64,000 bases of DNA from Planctomycetota bacterium. Lineage in GTDB: Bacteria > Planctomycetota > Planctomycetia > Planctomycetales > Planctomycetaceae. The translations under genes and the position numbers were made by a program. Positions 44,681 through 52,982 of the stretch are shown here, in pieces (position 1 is the first letter of the stretch; every line of letters begins with the position of its first letter). The DNA lies in contig QQVO01000018.1 of assembly GCA_003388505.1 (NCBI GenBank), forward strand, positions 118,279 to 182,278. Direction: 5' to 3'. The notes beneath the pieces are model-generated. The model did not search any database and had not been told where the DNA came from. It was given only the letters and a program-made list of their open reading frames with translations.

Positions 44681-46162
44681 TTACGCCTTGGCTTCGGGGA
44701 CGACGAAGCCTTTGCGGTAGTTTCGCGTGAGGAGGCGGTTCGCATCGTCGCTGCCGACGAATTCTTCGGCCTCGGTGTCCATTTCGAGTTGCGGTCCGAC
44801 GACAAGGCCGGACTTCTCGATGCTCACGCCGTTGGCCTGCAGATGGTCGGCCAATCGGCTGTAGGAGTCGGCCCACAGGTCGTTGCCGCGGACCTTCTGT
44901 TCGATCTCGTCGGCCGAAGCGCTGGCGCCCAACTGGTGCGAGATGCCGCCGGTGTGGCAGAGCGCGCTCGACAGGTGGCCGTCGAGAATGTCGGCGTTCA
45001 GTTCTTCGTGATTGCGCGACCGGACGGCGTCGATGAAGTTGCCGTGATGCCGGGCCAGCGTGTTGCCGTCCGACTTGAAGGTCTTTACGTCGTTGCCGTC
45101 GTTGTCGAAGACGCGCGCTTCATAGTAGTTCGGAATGACGACGTAGCCTTGCTCGCATTGCACAATCACGCCGATCTGCGATCCCCGGTAATTGTCCATG
45201 CCGGTGCTCCAGTCGAGATCCTTCTGCGGCAGTCCGCGGGTCTCGAAGATGAGCGGTGCATCGGGATAGCCGTGGTAGACGATCTGCGTGTTGGGCGTAT
45301 TGCCGGCATCCTCATAGCCGAGCCGGCCGCCGATGCTCATCACCTGCGGAGAGAGGGCGTCGGCGCCGAGGAACCAGCGGGCGATGTCCATCTGGTGGAT
45401 GCCCTGGTTGCCCATGTCGCCGTTGCCGGTGTTCCAGTCCCAGTGCCAATCGTAGTGCAACCTGGGCCGGTAGAGGTCGACCTTCTCGGCCGGTCCACAC
45501 CAGAGGTCGTAGTCGATCGTGGCCGGAAGTTCGAGCGGCTGATCGAGTTGGCCAATGCTCTTGCGGGGCTTGTAGCAGGTGCCGACGGCGTACTGGATTT
45601 TCCCGAGGCCTCCGCCCTGAACGAAGTCGACCGCTTCCTGCAGGCTGGGGCTCGAACGAGACTGCGTGCCGCACTGGCAGATACGGCCCAGGTTGCGGGT
45701 CCAGCCGACCATCTGCCGGCCTTCCCAGACGTTGTGCGAGGCCGGTTTTTCGACGTAGACGTCTTTGCCGGCCTGCAGCGAGGTGATCGTCACCAGGGCA
45801 TGCCAGTGGTTGGGGGTGGCGGTCGAGACGCAGTCAACGGCCGGATCCTCCAGCGCCTGCCGGAAATCCTGCACGTATTTCGGCATACGGCCCTGCTTGT
45901 CGCCGACTTGCTTCGCACGCTGTTTTCCGACCTCTTCGTCCACATCGCAGATGTAGAGGATTTCGACGTCGTCGCGATCGGTGAGCACGCCGAGGTGGCC
46001 GTTGCCCTGTCCGCGGACGCCGACGACGGCGTAACCCAGCTTTTCGCCCGGACTTTTGCTCTGCTTCGAGTCGTCGGCCATGACGAACTCGACGCGGCTG
46101 AATGCGGCGGTCGAAGCCGCGAGGGCGCTGTTCTGCAGAAAACGACGGCGATTCAGGGACAT
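44681..46162 (-). CDS. Gfo/Idh/MocA family oxidoreductase, Tat-exported
   Basis: A 493-aa protein; ATG 46162 follows TAGGAGAG. The Tat signal is LNRRRFLQNSALAAS. The Rossmann half has YAVVGVRGQGNGHLG, then DVDEEVG, VSTATPNHWHALVTI and the catalytic EKP (VYVEKPASHNVWEG). The C-terminal half has DYDLWCGPAEKVDLYRPR and HYDWHWDWNTGNGDMGNQGI, then DIARWFLGADA, typical of the planctomycete exported subgroup. It should oxidise or isomerise sugars with bound NAD(P). It is followed by a sulfatase, suggesting polysaccharide breakdown. Confidence 0.93.
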   Translation of the reverse strand: MSLNRRRFLQNSALAASTAAFSRVEFVMADDSKQSKSPGEKLGYAVVGVRGQGNGHLGVLTDRDDVEILYICDVDEEVGKQRAKQVGDKQGRMPKYVQDFRQALEDPAVDCVSTATPNHWHALVTITSLQAGKDVYVEKPASHNVWEGRQMVGWTRNLGRICQCGTQSRSSPSLQEAVDFVQGGGLGKIQYAVGTCYKPRKSIGQLDQPLELPATIDYDLWCGPAEKVDLYRPRLHYDWHWDWNTGNGDMGNQGIHQMDIARWFLGADALSPQVMSIGGRLGYEDAGNTPNTQIVYHGYPDAPLIFETRGLPQKDLDWSTGMDNYRGSQIGVIVQCEQGYVVIPNYYEARVFDNDGNDVKTFKSDGNTLARHHGNFIDAVRSRNHEELNADILDGHLSSALCHTGGISHQLGASASADEIEQKVRGNDLWADSYSRLADHLQANGVSIEKSGLVVGPQLEMDTEAEEFVGSDDANRLLTRNYRKGFVVPEAKA

Positions 46163-46274
46163 GCGTTGCTCTCCTAAAAGCTGTGTTGAGTGTGTCGCCG
46201 GATGCGGCGAGCGTTCTACAATGATTCGAAGAGGCCCCAATTCGGCGGGGCGGGCTGGCGCCTTGTGAAGGCTT

Positions 46275-46360
46275 TGTTTACGGATTGCACATCCGCACAA
46301 CACCCTGCGGCATTCATGCGTCGGCGGAAACCGCTCAACCCGAACAGTCCGGATTGAAAA
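46275..46360 (-). repeat. Dispersed repeat family D, copy 4
   Basis: On the minus strand: GGGTTGAGCGGTTTCCGCCG, then CATGAATGCCGCAGGG and TTGTGCGGATGTGC. It lies between the divergent genes at 46162 and 46415. Confidence 0.6.
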
Positions 46361-46414
46361 ACCGTTCGTCGTGCGGGTCTCTCAGGATAACACGCCAGAC
46401 GACCATGCTCCAGC

Positions 46415-47797
46415 ATGGAGACGAATTTTGAACTGTTGGAAAGCGCCGACGACGCACCTGTTTTCGCCGGTCCGCATGTCGATTACGATCAGTCAAAGCT
46501 CATGATTGAGGCAAACTATTCTCCCTGTCACGATTACCAGCCCGCGCTGGACGGCGCCTACGACGTGATCGTCATGGGGGGCGGACCGGCGGGTTCGACC
46601 GTTGCTGCGCTGCTGGCGGAGTACGGCCATTCGGTTGCGCTGCTGGAGCGCTCGTCCGTGCCGCGGTTCCACGTGGGGGAGTCTCTGATTCCCGAGACGT
46701 ACTGGCCGCTCAAACGGCTGGGGCTGATCGAGCAACTCAAGGCGAGCGCTTTTCCGAAAAAGTTCAGCGTGCAGTTCTATTCGGACGGTTCCAAGCCCTC
46801 GGCGCCGTTTTATTTCGACGAATACAACCCGCATGAAAGCTCGATGACCTGGCAGGTCGAGCGGGGCGATTTTGACAAGCTGCTGCTCGACAATGCGGTG
46901 GCCAAAGGGGCGGTCGTCCGCACCGATGCCCAGGTGCTCGACGTGCTCTTCGATGGCGACCGGGCGGTGGGAGTGCGAGTGAAACTCGCCGAATCAAAGT
47001 CGAAAGACGGAGACGCGCGAGCGTCGCGGGAGATCCGGGCGAAGGTGGTCGTCGATGCCACCGGCCAGTCTGCGTTTCTGATGCATCGGTTAGGCCTGAA
47101 GACCACCGACCGGCACCTGAAGAAGGGAACGATCTGGACCTACTTCAAAGGGGCCGCGCGCGATCCGGGAAAGGACGAGGGGGCCACGCTCATCATGCAG
47201 ACCGAGGGGAAGCGGAGCTGGTTCTGGTACATCCCGCTGCGGGACGACATTGTGAGCGTGGGCTGCACCGGCTCGATGGAAGACATGTTCCCGAAGGGGT
47301 CGACGCCCGAACAGACGTTCCAGCGGGAACTCGACCGCTGCCCGGCTCTGCAGGAACGACTGAAAGATGCGACGCGCCATCTCGATTACTTCACGACGAA
47401 GGACTATTCCTATCGCTCCCGCGAAGCGGCGGGCCCCGGCTGGGTGCTGGCGGGCGACGCCTGCGGATTCATCGACCCGGTCTACTCGTCGGGCGTGTTT
47501 CTGGCCCTGAAGGGGGGCGAGTTCGTCGCCGACGCGGTGCATGATGCGCTGGAGCACGACGACCTCACCGCCGAGCGCCTCGGCGCCTGGCAGCAGGAAT
47601 ACCGCGGGGGGCTCGACAACTTCCGCAGGCTGGTTTACGCCTTCTATGCGCCCGACTTCAGCTTCGGCGAGTTTCTGCGGGAGCACCCGGAACATCACAG
47701 CCGGCTGGTCGACATTCTGATCGGGGCGGTCTTCAAGCCGGGGGTGGAGAAGATTTTTGATGACATGGGGGAGGTCGTCGCCCCGGTCGAAGCCTGA
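46415..47797 (+). CDS. FAD-dependent halogenase-like oxidoreductase
   Basis: A 460-aa flavoprotein. The FAD-binding GGGPAGS is at about 55-61, followed by VGESLIPETYWPLKRLG, with the GES and a Lys where halogenases keep their catalytic Lys. The halogenase marker WxWxIP appears as SWFWYIP (~268-274). A second signature, FIDPVYSSGVFL (~351-362), fits FxxPxxSxG. Together these fit flavin-dependent halogenases of the free- or carrier-bound phenol/pyrrole type. No peptide-synthetase or carrier genes are nearby, so the substrate is open. The 41-residue N-terminal extension is unusual. Confidence 0.85.
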   Translation: METNFELLESADDAPVFAGPHVDYDQSKLMIEANYSPCHDYQPALDGAYDVIVMGGGPAGSTVAALLAEYGHSVALLERSSVPRFHVGESLIPETYWPLKRLGLIEQLKASAFPKKFSVQFYSDGSKPSAPFYFDEYNPHESSMTWQVERGDFDKLLLDNAVAKGAVVRTDAQVLDVLFDGDRAVGVRVKLAESKSKDGDARASREIRAKVVVDATGQSAFLMHRLGLKTTDRHLKKGTIWTYFKGAARDPGKDEGATLIMQTEGKRSWFWYIPLRDDIVSVGCTGSMEDMFPKGSTPEQTFQRELDRCPALQERLKDATRHLDYFTTKDYSYRSREAAGPGWVLAGDACGFIDPVYSSGVFLALKGGEFVADAVHDALEHDDLTAERLGAWQQEYRGGLDNFRRLVYAFYAPDFSFGEFLREHPEHHSRLVDILIGAVFKPGVEKIFDDMGEVVAPVEA

Positions 47798-47821
47798 CGC
47801 TTGCGGTTTCGCCGTTTCGCA

Positions 47822-48586
47822 TCAACCATCGAGCAAGGCCACCACCCGTGCCGGACCGCCGGAGCCACGTTTTACTTTTAGAGGGAACGCACACACCGTA
47901 AAGCCGTGCGGGGGAAGTTGGTCGAGATTTGCGAGGCGTTCGATCTGGCAGTATTCGCGGTCGATGCCGACGTAGTGGGCCTCCCAGAAGAGGTCGGTGC
48001 GGCCGGTTGCTTTGGCTTCCTTCGCTTGTGCCGCGAGCGGGCGGTCCCAGCCCCAGGCGTCGATGCCCATCAGGCGGACGCCCTGTTCGATCAGCCAGCG
48101 GGTGGCTTCGGCACTCACGCCGGGGCCGGAGGAGTAGTATTCCCGCTTCCGCCACCGTGCATCGTTGCCGGTGCGGATGAGAACGATGTCGCCGGGGCTC
48201 AGTTTATGGCCCGTCTGCTCGACCGCTGACGTGATGTCTGCGGTTGTTGCGGCCGCGTCGCTGGGCAGATGTGAGAGATCGAGAACGACGCCCGGGCCGT
48301 AGAACCAGTCGAGCGGCATCTCGTCGATGGTGCGGGCCGGTCTTCCCTCGCTGACCGGTGCGTAGTGCCAGGGCGCGTCGACGTGGGTTGTGCCGTGGGT
48401 CGAGAGCTTGAGTACCTCGTTGCTCCAGCCGAGGCCGCCGCGGAGGTACTTTGCGCCGAGGCCGAACAGCAGGCGAATCGCTCGCCGGCCGAAGCGGTGG
48501 TCCTGATACTTGACGCGCGTGCGAGCCCACCAGGGGGCCCAACCGCGGTCGTCTTCGAGAGGGAGGCTGAGGTCGATGAAACGCAT
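47822..48586 (-). CDS. Cyclase family protein (kynurenine-formamidase-like metal hydrolase)
   Basis: A 254-aa protein. It opens with FIDLSLPLEDDRGW, and the metal site is STHGTTHVDAPWHY, the HxGTHxDxPxH signature of the family. GVVLDLSHLP, SPGDIVLIRTGND and GIDAWGWDRP follow in order. Family members hydrolyse N-formylkynurenine or related amides. The ~25-residue loop after the N-terminus is longer than in KynB. It converges on the halogenase gene (24 bp). Confidence 0.88.
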   Translation of the reverse strand: MRFIDLSLPLEDDRGWAPWWARTRVKYQDHRFGRRAIRLLFGLGAKYLRGGLGWSNEVLKLSTHGTTHVDAPWHYAPVSEGRPARTIDEMPLDWFYGPGVVLDLSHLPSDAAATTADITSAVEQTGHKLSPGDIVLIRTGNDARWRKREYYSSGPGVSAEATRWLIEQGVRLMGIDAWGWDRPLAAQAKEAKATGRTDLFWEAHYVGIDREYCQIERLANLDQLPPHGFTVCAFPLKVKRGSGGPARVVALLDG

Positions 48587-48609
48587 TTGGCTTTCGCCGT
48601 TTCGCCGCG

Positions 48610-48648
48610 AGTTGAAGACGCGCTCCCCTGCGGGTCGCGGTTAAACGG
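48610..48648 (+). repeat. Dispersed repeat family G, copy 2
   Basis: It carries GACGCGCTCCCCTGCGGGTC followed by GCGG, the reverse complement of 12611-12652. It lies between two minus-strand genes. Confidence 0.6.
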
Positions 48649-48655
48649 ACGACCA

Positions 48656-49807
48656 CTATGTGATGTGCGCGCCTTTGGTTTCGACGTAGACGGCGTAGAG
48701 GGACTGGCTGCCGGTCATGAACAGGCGGTTGCGTTTTGTGCCGCCGAAACAGACGTTGGAGCAGATCTCCGGGAGGAGGATCTGACCGATGCGTGTTCCG
48801 TCGGGGGCGAAGATGTGCGCGCCGTCGTAGCCGTCGCCGACCCAGCCGGCGCTGGCCCACACGTTGCCGTCGACATCGGCGCGGATGCCGTCGGCGAAAC
48901 CGCCGCCCGATTTCTTCTCGCCGTCGGACGTGACGTACTCCGTTTCCATCGACGCAAACTCGCGGCCGTTGGCGAGCGACGTTCCGTCGACGACGTCCCA
49001 GACCTTGATGTTGCGGGGGGCGTCGTCGTAGTGGGACGCGCCGGTGTCTGCGACGTAGAGCTTCTTGTAGTCGGGGGAGAAACAGAGTCCGTTCGGCTTG
49101 TAGATCTCGTCGGTCAGTTGGGTGATCTTGCCGGCCCGGACGTCGATGCGGTAGACCGCCTCTTTGCGGTAGGGCTGAGGCGAATCGTTGGGGGCTTTGT
49201 GGCCTTCGTAGTTCATCAGTGAGCCGTAGCCGGGATCGGTAAACCAGACGGCTCCGTCATCGGGATGCACGACGGCATCGTTGGGGGCATTGAAGCCTTT
49301 GCCTTCGAACTCCTCGGCCAGCACGGTTTTGGTGCCGTCGTACTCGTAGCGGACAACCTTGCGCGTGCCGTGCTCGCAGGAGATCTGCCGGCCCTGGAAA
49401 TCGAAGGTGTTGCCGTTCGAGTTGCCTGAGGGGTGCCGGAAGATGGTGACGTGGCCGTCTTCTTCGAGCCAGCGCATCTGGACGTTGTTGGGGATGTCGC
49501 TCCAGAGGAGGTAGCGGCCGACACCGTTCCAGGCAGGTCCTTCGGCCCAGAGCATCTGTGGATTGTGGTAGAGCCGCTGGATGGCGGAGTTGCCGAGTTT
49601 GTACTTCTTGAAGCGGTCGTCGAGGACGACGATGTCGGGATCGGGATAGCGGACCGGCTGCGTGCCGGGGCCGTAGTCGCGTCCGAACGCTGTCGCAGCT
49701 GCGGCGGAGGCGGCGGCGGTGAGGAAGGTGCGACGCGGAAGCCGCGTGGCAGAACTGCGATCCTCAGACGGTACGGCAGCGGATGTTTCGTTCTGGTTGG
49801 ATGACAT
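48656..49807 (-). CDS. SMP-30/gluconolactonase family protein, Tat-exported
   Basis: A 383-aa protein with a Tat signal (RLPRRTFLTAAASAAAAT). Six-bladed propeller motifs follow: LWAEGPAWNGVGRYLLWSD, NGNTFDFQGRQISCEHGTRK, NAPNDAVVHPDDGAVWFTDP, KPNGLCFSPDYKKLYVADT, and FADGIRADVDGNVWASAG. Glu and Asp at the metal site are present (AEGPAW, NAPND, SPDYKK). It should hydrolyse sugar lactones in the periplasm. It is upstream of the cyclase gene on the same strand, separated by a short repeat. Confidence 0.92.
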   Translation of the reverse strand: MSSNQNETSAAVPSEDRSSATRLPRRTFLTAAASAAAATAFGRDYGPGTQPVRYPDPDIVVLDDRFKKYKLGNSAIQRLYHNPQMLWAEGPAWNGVGRYLLWSDIPNNVQMRWLEEDGHVTIFRHPSGNSNGNTFDFQGRQISCEHGTRKVVRYEYDGTKTVLAEEFEGKGFNAPNDAVVHPDDGAVWFTDPGYGSLMNYEGHKAPNDSPQPYRKEAVYRIDVRAGKITQLTDEIYKPNGLCFSPDYKKLYVADTGASHYDDAPRNIKVWDVVDGTSLANGREFASMETEYVTSDGEKKSGGGFADGIRADVDGNVWASAGWVGDGYDGAHIFAPDGTRIGQILLPEICSNVCFGGTKRNRLFMTGSQSLYAVYVETKGAHIT

Positions 49808-49960
49808 GCAATCTCCCTCAGTTGCTGATCAGAGGCGGTCAAGAGTGCGACACCGGACGAACCGAAAAGCGGCCCGATGTTACCGGGTGGCTGGGGGGAA
49901 GTGAAATCACCCGCGATGCGCGGACAGGCCAGTGGGTGGGTTCCACGACGCGGCGGCGCG

Positions 49961-50064
49961 TGCGCACGAACGGCCTCCGTGTAACACTCACGCGCACGAT
50001 GGGTCGGCGTGCCGGACGGGTTTGCCTGTCGTGGGAGCGGGGGGGGCGGTGCGGAAGACGTAGC
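49961..50064 (+). repeat. Direct repeat family H, left copy
   Basis: Shared blocks with 51028-51133 are GGCCTCCGTG / GGGCTTCCGTG, ACTCACGC, GGGTTTGC and CGTGGGAGCGGGGGG. The two copies lie ~1.07 kb apart in the same direction and flank the gene pair 50179-50899. The rest of the gap 49808-50178 shows nothing. Confidence 0.6.
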
Positions 50065-50178
50065 GACCAGGATCGATGGCTTTCTCCTTGCATCGACCTG
50101 AGTCCGCATTGTCCGGTCGTTGCGGAAGGAATAGACTGGATGCAGTGGATGATATCTTCTGATTTCCGAGGCGCCAGG

Positions 50179-50475
50179 ATGACCAACCAATCAACCAGGA
50201 TTGTCATGGAAGAAGTGACCGATCCGGCCGAATTGGCCGAAGCACAAGCGCAACGCGAACAGTTCGATCGCAATTCCGCGTGGCTGCAGGCCCATGCGTC
50301 TGAAGTTTACCCGAAGCATCGAGGGAAATGCATTTGCGTTGCTGGCGAGGAGCTATTCGTTGCCGAGAGCGCGAGCGAAGCAGTGGCCGAGGCAACCGCC
50401 GCGCATCCCGACGATAAAGGACGGTTCGTCCACTACATTCCGAAAGAGAAGGCGGCCCGCATTTATGCGCATTAA
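50179..50475 (+). CDS. Small DUF5678-like protein (98 aa)
   Basis: ATG 50179 gives MTNQSTRIVMEEVTDPAEL. The C-terminal half has YPKHRGKCICVAGEELFVAE, then EAVAEATAAHPDDKGRFVHY, the 'gxyvav..geevvaxgxsxxEAxexA' layout of DUF5678-type proteins. A similar protein is at 57219. Its stop overlaps the start of the protease gene by 11 bp, so the two are translationally coupled. Function is unknown; it may bind or regulate the protease. Confidence 0.7.
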   Translation: MTNQSTRIVMEEVTDPAELAEAQAQREQFDRNSAWLQAHASEVYPKHRGKCICVAGEELFVAESASEAVAEATAAHPDDKGRFVHYIPKEKAARIYAH

Positions 50476-50899
50476 CGGCCAGTGGTTTGAGTGCGATGAC
50501 GGATTTGTGCGGCCGATCGTCTGTTGCGACATTCTGAATGCTGATGGCAATTGGGAACCCGCACCCTTTTTGGTTGACACCGGAGCGGACTGCACGGTTT
50601 TCAGTGCGGCCATTCTTGATGTACTCGATCTTGATGCCGCCACGCCTGAGGAACGACTTGGCGGGGTGGGAGGCGTCGCCGAATCAGTGCGAGTTGCAAC
50701 CCGAATCCGGTTGCCGCGCGACAATGGCGGGATAGCGATGTTTCGCGGCGAGTACGCCGCGTTTACGCAGTTGGAAGCGCTCGACATGAGCGTTCTCGGC
50801 CGGGACATTATGGAAATGTTCGCCGTCATCGTCGATCGTTCCGACGACGTTGTGGCGCTCATTCGCCAACCGCATCGCTATGCGATCGAAACAGCGTGA
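50465..50899 (+). CDS. Retropepsin-like aspartic protease
   Basis: A 144-aa single-domain protein starting inside the previous gene (ATG 50465). The active site is PFLVDTGADCTVFSA (DTGA) and the later hydrophobic-Gly motif is MSVLGRDIMEMFAVI. Size and motifs fit the retroviral-type aspartyl protease domain found as clan AA small bacterial proteins, which must dimerise. No signal peptide. Pairing with a DUF5678-like gene is seen in other bacteria to my knowledge, though the substrate is unknown. Confidence 0.82.
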   Translation: MRINGQWFECDDGFVRPIVCCDILNADGNWEPAPFLVDTGADCTVFSAAILDVLDLDAATPEERLGGVGGVAESVRVATRIRLPRDNGGIAMFRGEYAAFTQLEALDMSVLGRDIMEMFAVIVDRSDDVVALIRQPHRYAIETA

Positions 50900-51027
50900 A
50901 TCTGGAGCTGCCATCTAGCGACCAGGTTCATGACCTTCGGATCACACGCGATGCGCTTGAGAAGTTCTTGATTGCTCTTGGTTTTGCCTCCAGTCCTTGT
51001 TGGTCGGCTACGGTGTTCACGGGTACT

Positions 51028-51133
51028 GGCCTGCGCCCGAGGGGCTTCCGTGGAATACTCACGCACAGGATCGGCGCGGTGTGGGGTGGGTTTGCTTCGC
51101 GTGGGAGCGGGGGGTTGGTGTGGGAGGCGTAGC
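51028..51133 (+). repeat. Direct repeat family H, right copy
   Basis: Matches 49961-50064. Its right end abuts the last integron attC (51135), so the repeat marks the left edge of the cassette array. Confidence 0.6.
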
Positions 51134-51134
51134 G

Positions 51135-51216
51135 CTGGCGGTAACGGGGCCGCCGCCAAAAATCTATGATTTCAAAACCCGCGTCATCGGCGGCTCCCGT
51201 TCACCGCTTTGTTCTG
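51135..51216 (-). other. attC site of cassette 3
   Basis: Minus strand opens with GCAGAAC (51216-51210). GCGGTGAACGGGAGCCGCC pairs with GGCGGCGGCCCCGTTACCGC further on. The distal GTTCTGC box is not seen, so this end is degenerate. Confidence 0.6.
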
Positions 51217-51257
51217 CCACGTTGGGCGTGCATTATATCGCGTCGAACGTCCGACGG

Positions 51258-51674
51258 TCATTCTTTGCGCGTGCCGTCTGGATTTCGCATCGGGTAAAGG
51301 GTTACTGCGATCGTGCAGTTGGCGTCGGCAATCGCACGAACAAGGGAATGAGGCAACGTGTGGACGTACGCCCAAGTATCCCAGCAATGAAAGCCAATAT
51401 TGAACTCGCGTAGATAACACGCGTCGAGTTCGGACTTTGCAACAGGCGACAGTGCATGGATCGCTTCGAGAATTGCTGCGATGTCAAGCTCCGCGTTGCG
51501 ATTGCAGTTTTCATCTTCGTGCGAGGATTCGACGATCGAGTGCCAATGGCCGTCTTCGCCGTGCGTGTAATGCAGAACACAACATGATTCATCGAGTTCG
51601 CGTTGAAGCGTACCGAAAGGCGTAGCTGATTTGAGATCGAAGTCAGTGTTGGCGTACTCAGTTTCGGATGCCAT
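51258..51674 (-). CDS. Integron cassette 3 protein, hypothetical (138 aa)
   Basis: ATG 51674 lies 23 bp inside the cassette junction. Longer in-frame versions run back through the neighbouring attC and are unlikely. The protein is acidic and soluble (DESCCVLHYTHGEDGHWHSI, DIAAILEAIHALSPVAKSEL, LREFNIGFHCWDTWAY). The layout recalls Imm-type or DUF4279-like small proteins without a firm match. GC is lower than in the surrounding chromosome. Confidence 0.65.
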   Translation of the reverse strand: MASETEYANTDFDLKSATPFGTLQRELDESCCVLHYTHGEDGHWHSIVESSHEDENCNRNAELDIAAILEAIHALSPVAKSELDACYLREFNIGFHCWDTWAYVHTLPHSLVRAIADANCTIAVTLYPMRNPDGTRKE

Positions 51675-51696
51675 CGTTTGTGCGTAGGGCTTCGTG

Positions 51697-51792
51697 GCAG
51701 AACGTTTCGGATAACGCGGCCGGGAGTTGACGTTACCGAGCGAAGCGAGCCAACCCGGCCTATTCCGGCTCGCGTTCATCCGTTTGTTCTGC
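51697..51792 (-). other. attC site of cassette 2
   Basis: 96 bp from GCAGAAC (minus, 51792-51786) to GTTCTGC (51703-51697). CGGATGAACGC pairs with GCGTTATCCG leaving one extrahelical G, and GCCGGGTTG with CAACTCCCGGC. The extrahelical base is typical of attC folding. Confidence 0.78.
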
Positions 51793-52254
51793 CGTTTCGC
51801 TTGTGTCAGCGTTGCCGTAGTAGTCAAGCCGGACAGAAATGCCAGCGTTGCCAAGTCGACGTAATGTAGATGCTGGTATTTCAAAGTCGCAGAGGCGGTC
51901 TGCAAATACGCCGATGAATACCGTAACCGAACCTCCAGTGTCATCTATTCGTCGGGTCAGGTCCATCGCATGTCGCATTTGCGCGTCCGTCAGGTTGTGT
52001 AGGAATTTCGGTAGGTCGTGACCGGCAACAATTTCGAGATCAGCGCTCCAGTGGTTTTCATCGTAATTCCCGGTGAGCAGGCTACCGTCGGGTCTGCGCC
52101 GCTTCTCGCCACGCCGTTTTACGCTATTGGGCTCTTGCTTTAGCGCGGCCGTCACGTCAGCCGGGTCTATGGAAGGATGTTGGACATGCAATGAAGCAAC
52201 AAATCTGTAGTCGTTGAGTCCTGCGGTTACGCGTGATTCGGATCGAGCTGGCAT
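51760..52254 (-). CDS. Integron cassette 2 protein, DUF4279-like (duplicate)
   Basis: A 164-aa protein identical to the one at 52333. It shows YRFVASLHVQHPSIDPADVT, ALKQEPNSVKRRGEKRRRPD and NHWSADLEI, the opening layout of DUF4279, a small protein family of unknown role. The stop lies inside the attC, giving a short GC-rich tail. The gene starts 15 bp inside the cassette junction. Confidence 0.75.
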   Translation of the reverse strand: MPARSESRVTAGLNDYRFVASLHVQHPSIDPADVTAALKQEPNSVKRRGEKRRRPDGSLLTGNYDENHWSADLEIVAGHDLPKFLHNLTDAQMRHAMDLTRRIDDTGGSVTVFIGVFADRLCDFEIPASTLRRLGNAGISVRLDYYGNADTSETAEQTDEREPE

Positions 52255-52269
52255 GTCGTGGGTTGCGAG

Positions 52270-52365
52270 GCAGAACGTTTCGGATAACGCGGCCGGGAGT
52301 TGACGTTACCGAGCGAAGCGAGCCAACCCGGCCTATTCCGGCTCGCGTTCATCCGTTTGTTCTGC
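52270..52365 (-). other. attC site of cassette 1
   Basis: Same sequence as 51697-51792, displaced by exactly 573 bp. Confidence 0.78.
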
Positions 52366-52827
52366 CGTTTCGCTTGTGTCAGCGTTGCCGTAGTAGTCAA
52401 GCCGGACAGAAATGCCAGCGTTGCCAAGTCGACGTAATGTAGATGCTGGTATTTCAAAGTCGCAGAGGCGGTCTGCAAATACGCCGATGAATACCGTAAC
52501 CGAACCTCCAGTGTCATCTATTCGTCGGGTCAGGTCCATCGCATGTCGCATTTGCGCGTCCGTCAGGTTGTGTAGGAATTTCGGTAGGTCGTGACCGGCA
52601 ACAATTTCGAGATCAGCGCTCCAGTGGTTTTCATCGTAATTCCCGGTGAGCAGGCTACCGTCGGGTCTGCGCCGCTTCTCGCCACGCCGTTTTACGCTAT
52701 TGGGCTCTTGCTTTAGCGCGGCCGTCACGTCAGCCGGGTCTATGGAAGGATGTTGGACATGCAATGAAGCAACAAATCTGTAGTCGTTGAGTCCTGCGGT
52801 TACGCGTGATTCGGATCGAGCTGGCAT
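52333..52827 (-). CDS. Integron cassette 1 protein, DUF4279-like
   Basis: A 164-aa protein; the first cassette next to attI and so the best placed for expression from an integron promoter. It is soluble, without a signal peptide. Features are as for the identical copy at 51760: SLHVQHPSIDPADVTAALKQ at the start, then GGSVTVFIGVFADRLCDFEI with a helical LRRLGNAGIS. The exact copy implies a recent duplication by cassette capture or unequal recombination. Confidence 0.75.
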   Translation of the reverse strand: MPARSESRVTAGLNDYRFVASLHVQHPSIDPADVTAALKQEPNSVKRRGEKRRRPDGSLLTGNYDENHWSADLEIVAGHDLPKFLHNLTDAQMRHAMDLTRRIDDTGGSVTVFIGVFADRLCDFEIPASTLRRLGNAGISVRLDYYGNADTSETAEQTDEREPE

Positions 52828-52982
52828 GTCGTGGGTTGCGAGGCAGAACTTGGTTATCTCTCAACAATCCGCATTGAGAATACTCCGGGGAGGAATGGCA
52901 GTCAATCTCCAGCCTGGAATGGAGATACATCAAATCCACTGCGCGAATTGACCGAGCAATTCTTGCGCGGCAAACTGTGGAG

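Noticed and set aside
43315..46177. Long plus-strand frames opposite the sulfatase and MocA genes
   Set aside because: They are reverse-complement shadows of well-conserved minus-strand genes and contain no motif.
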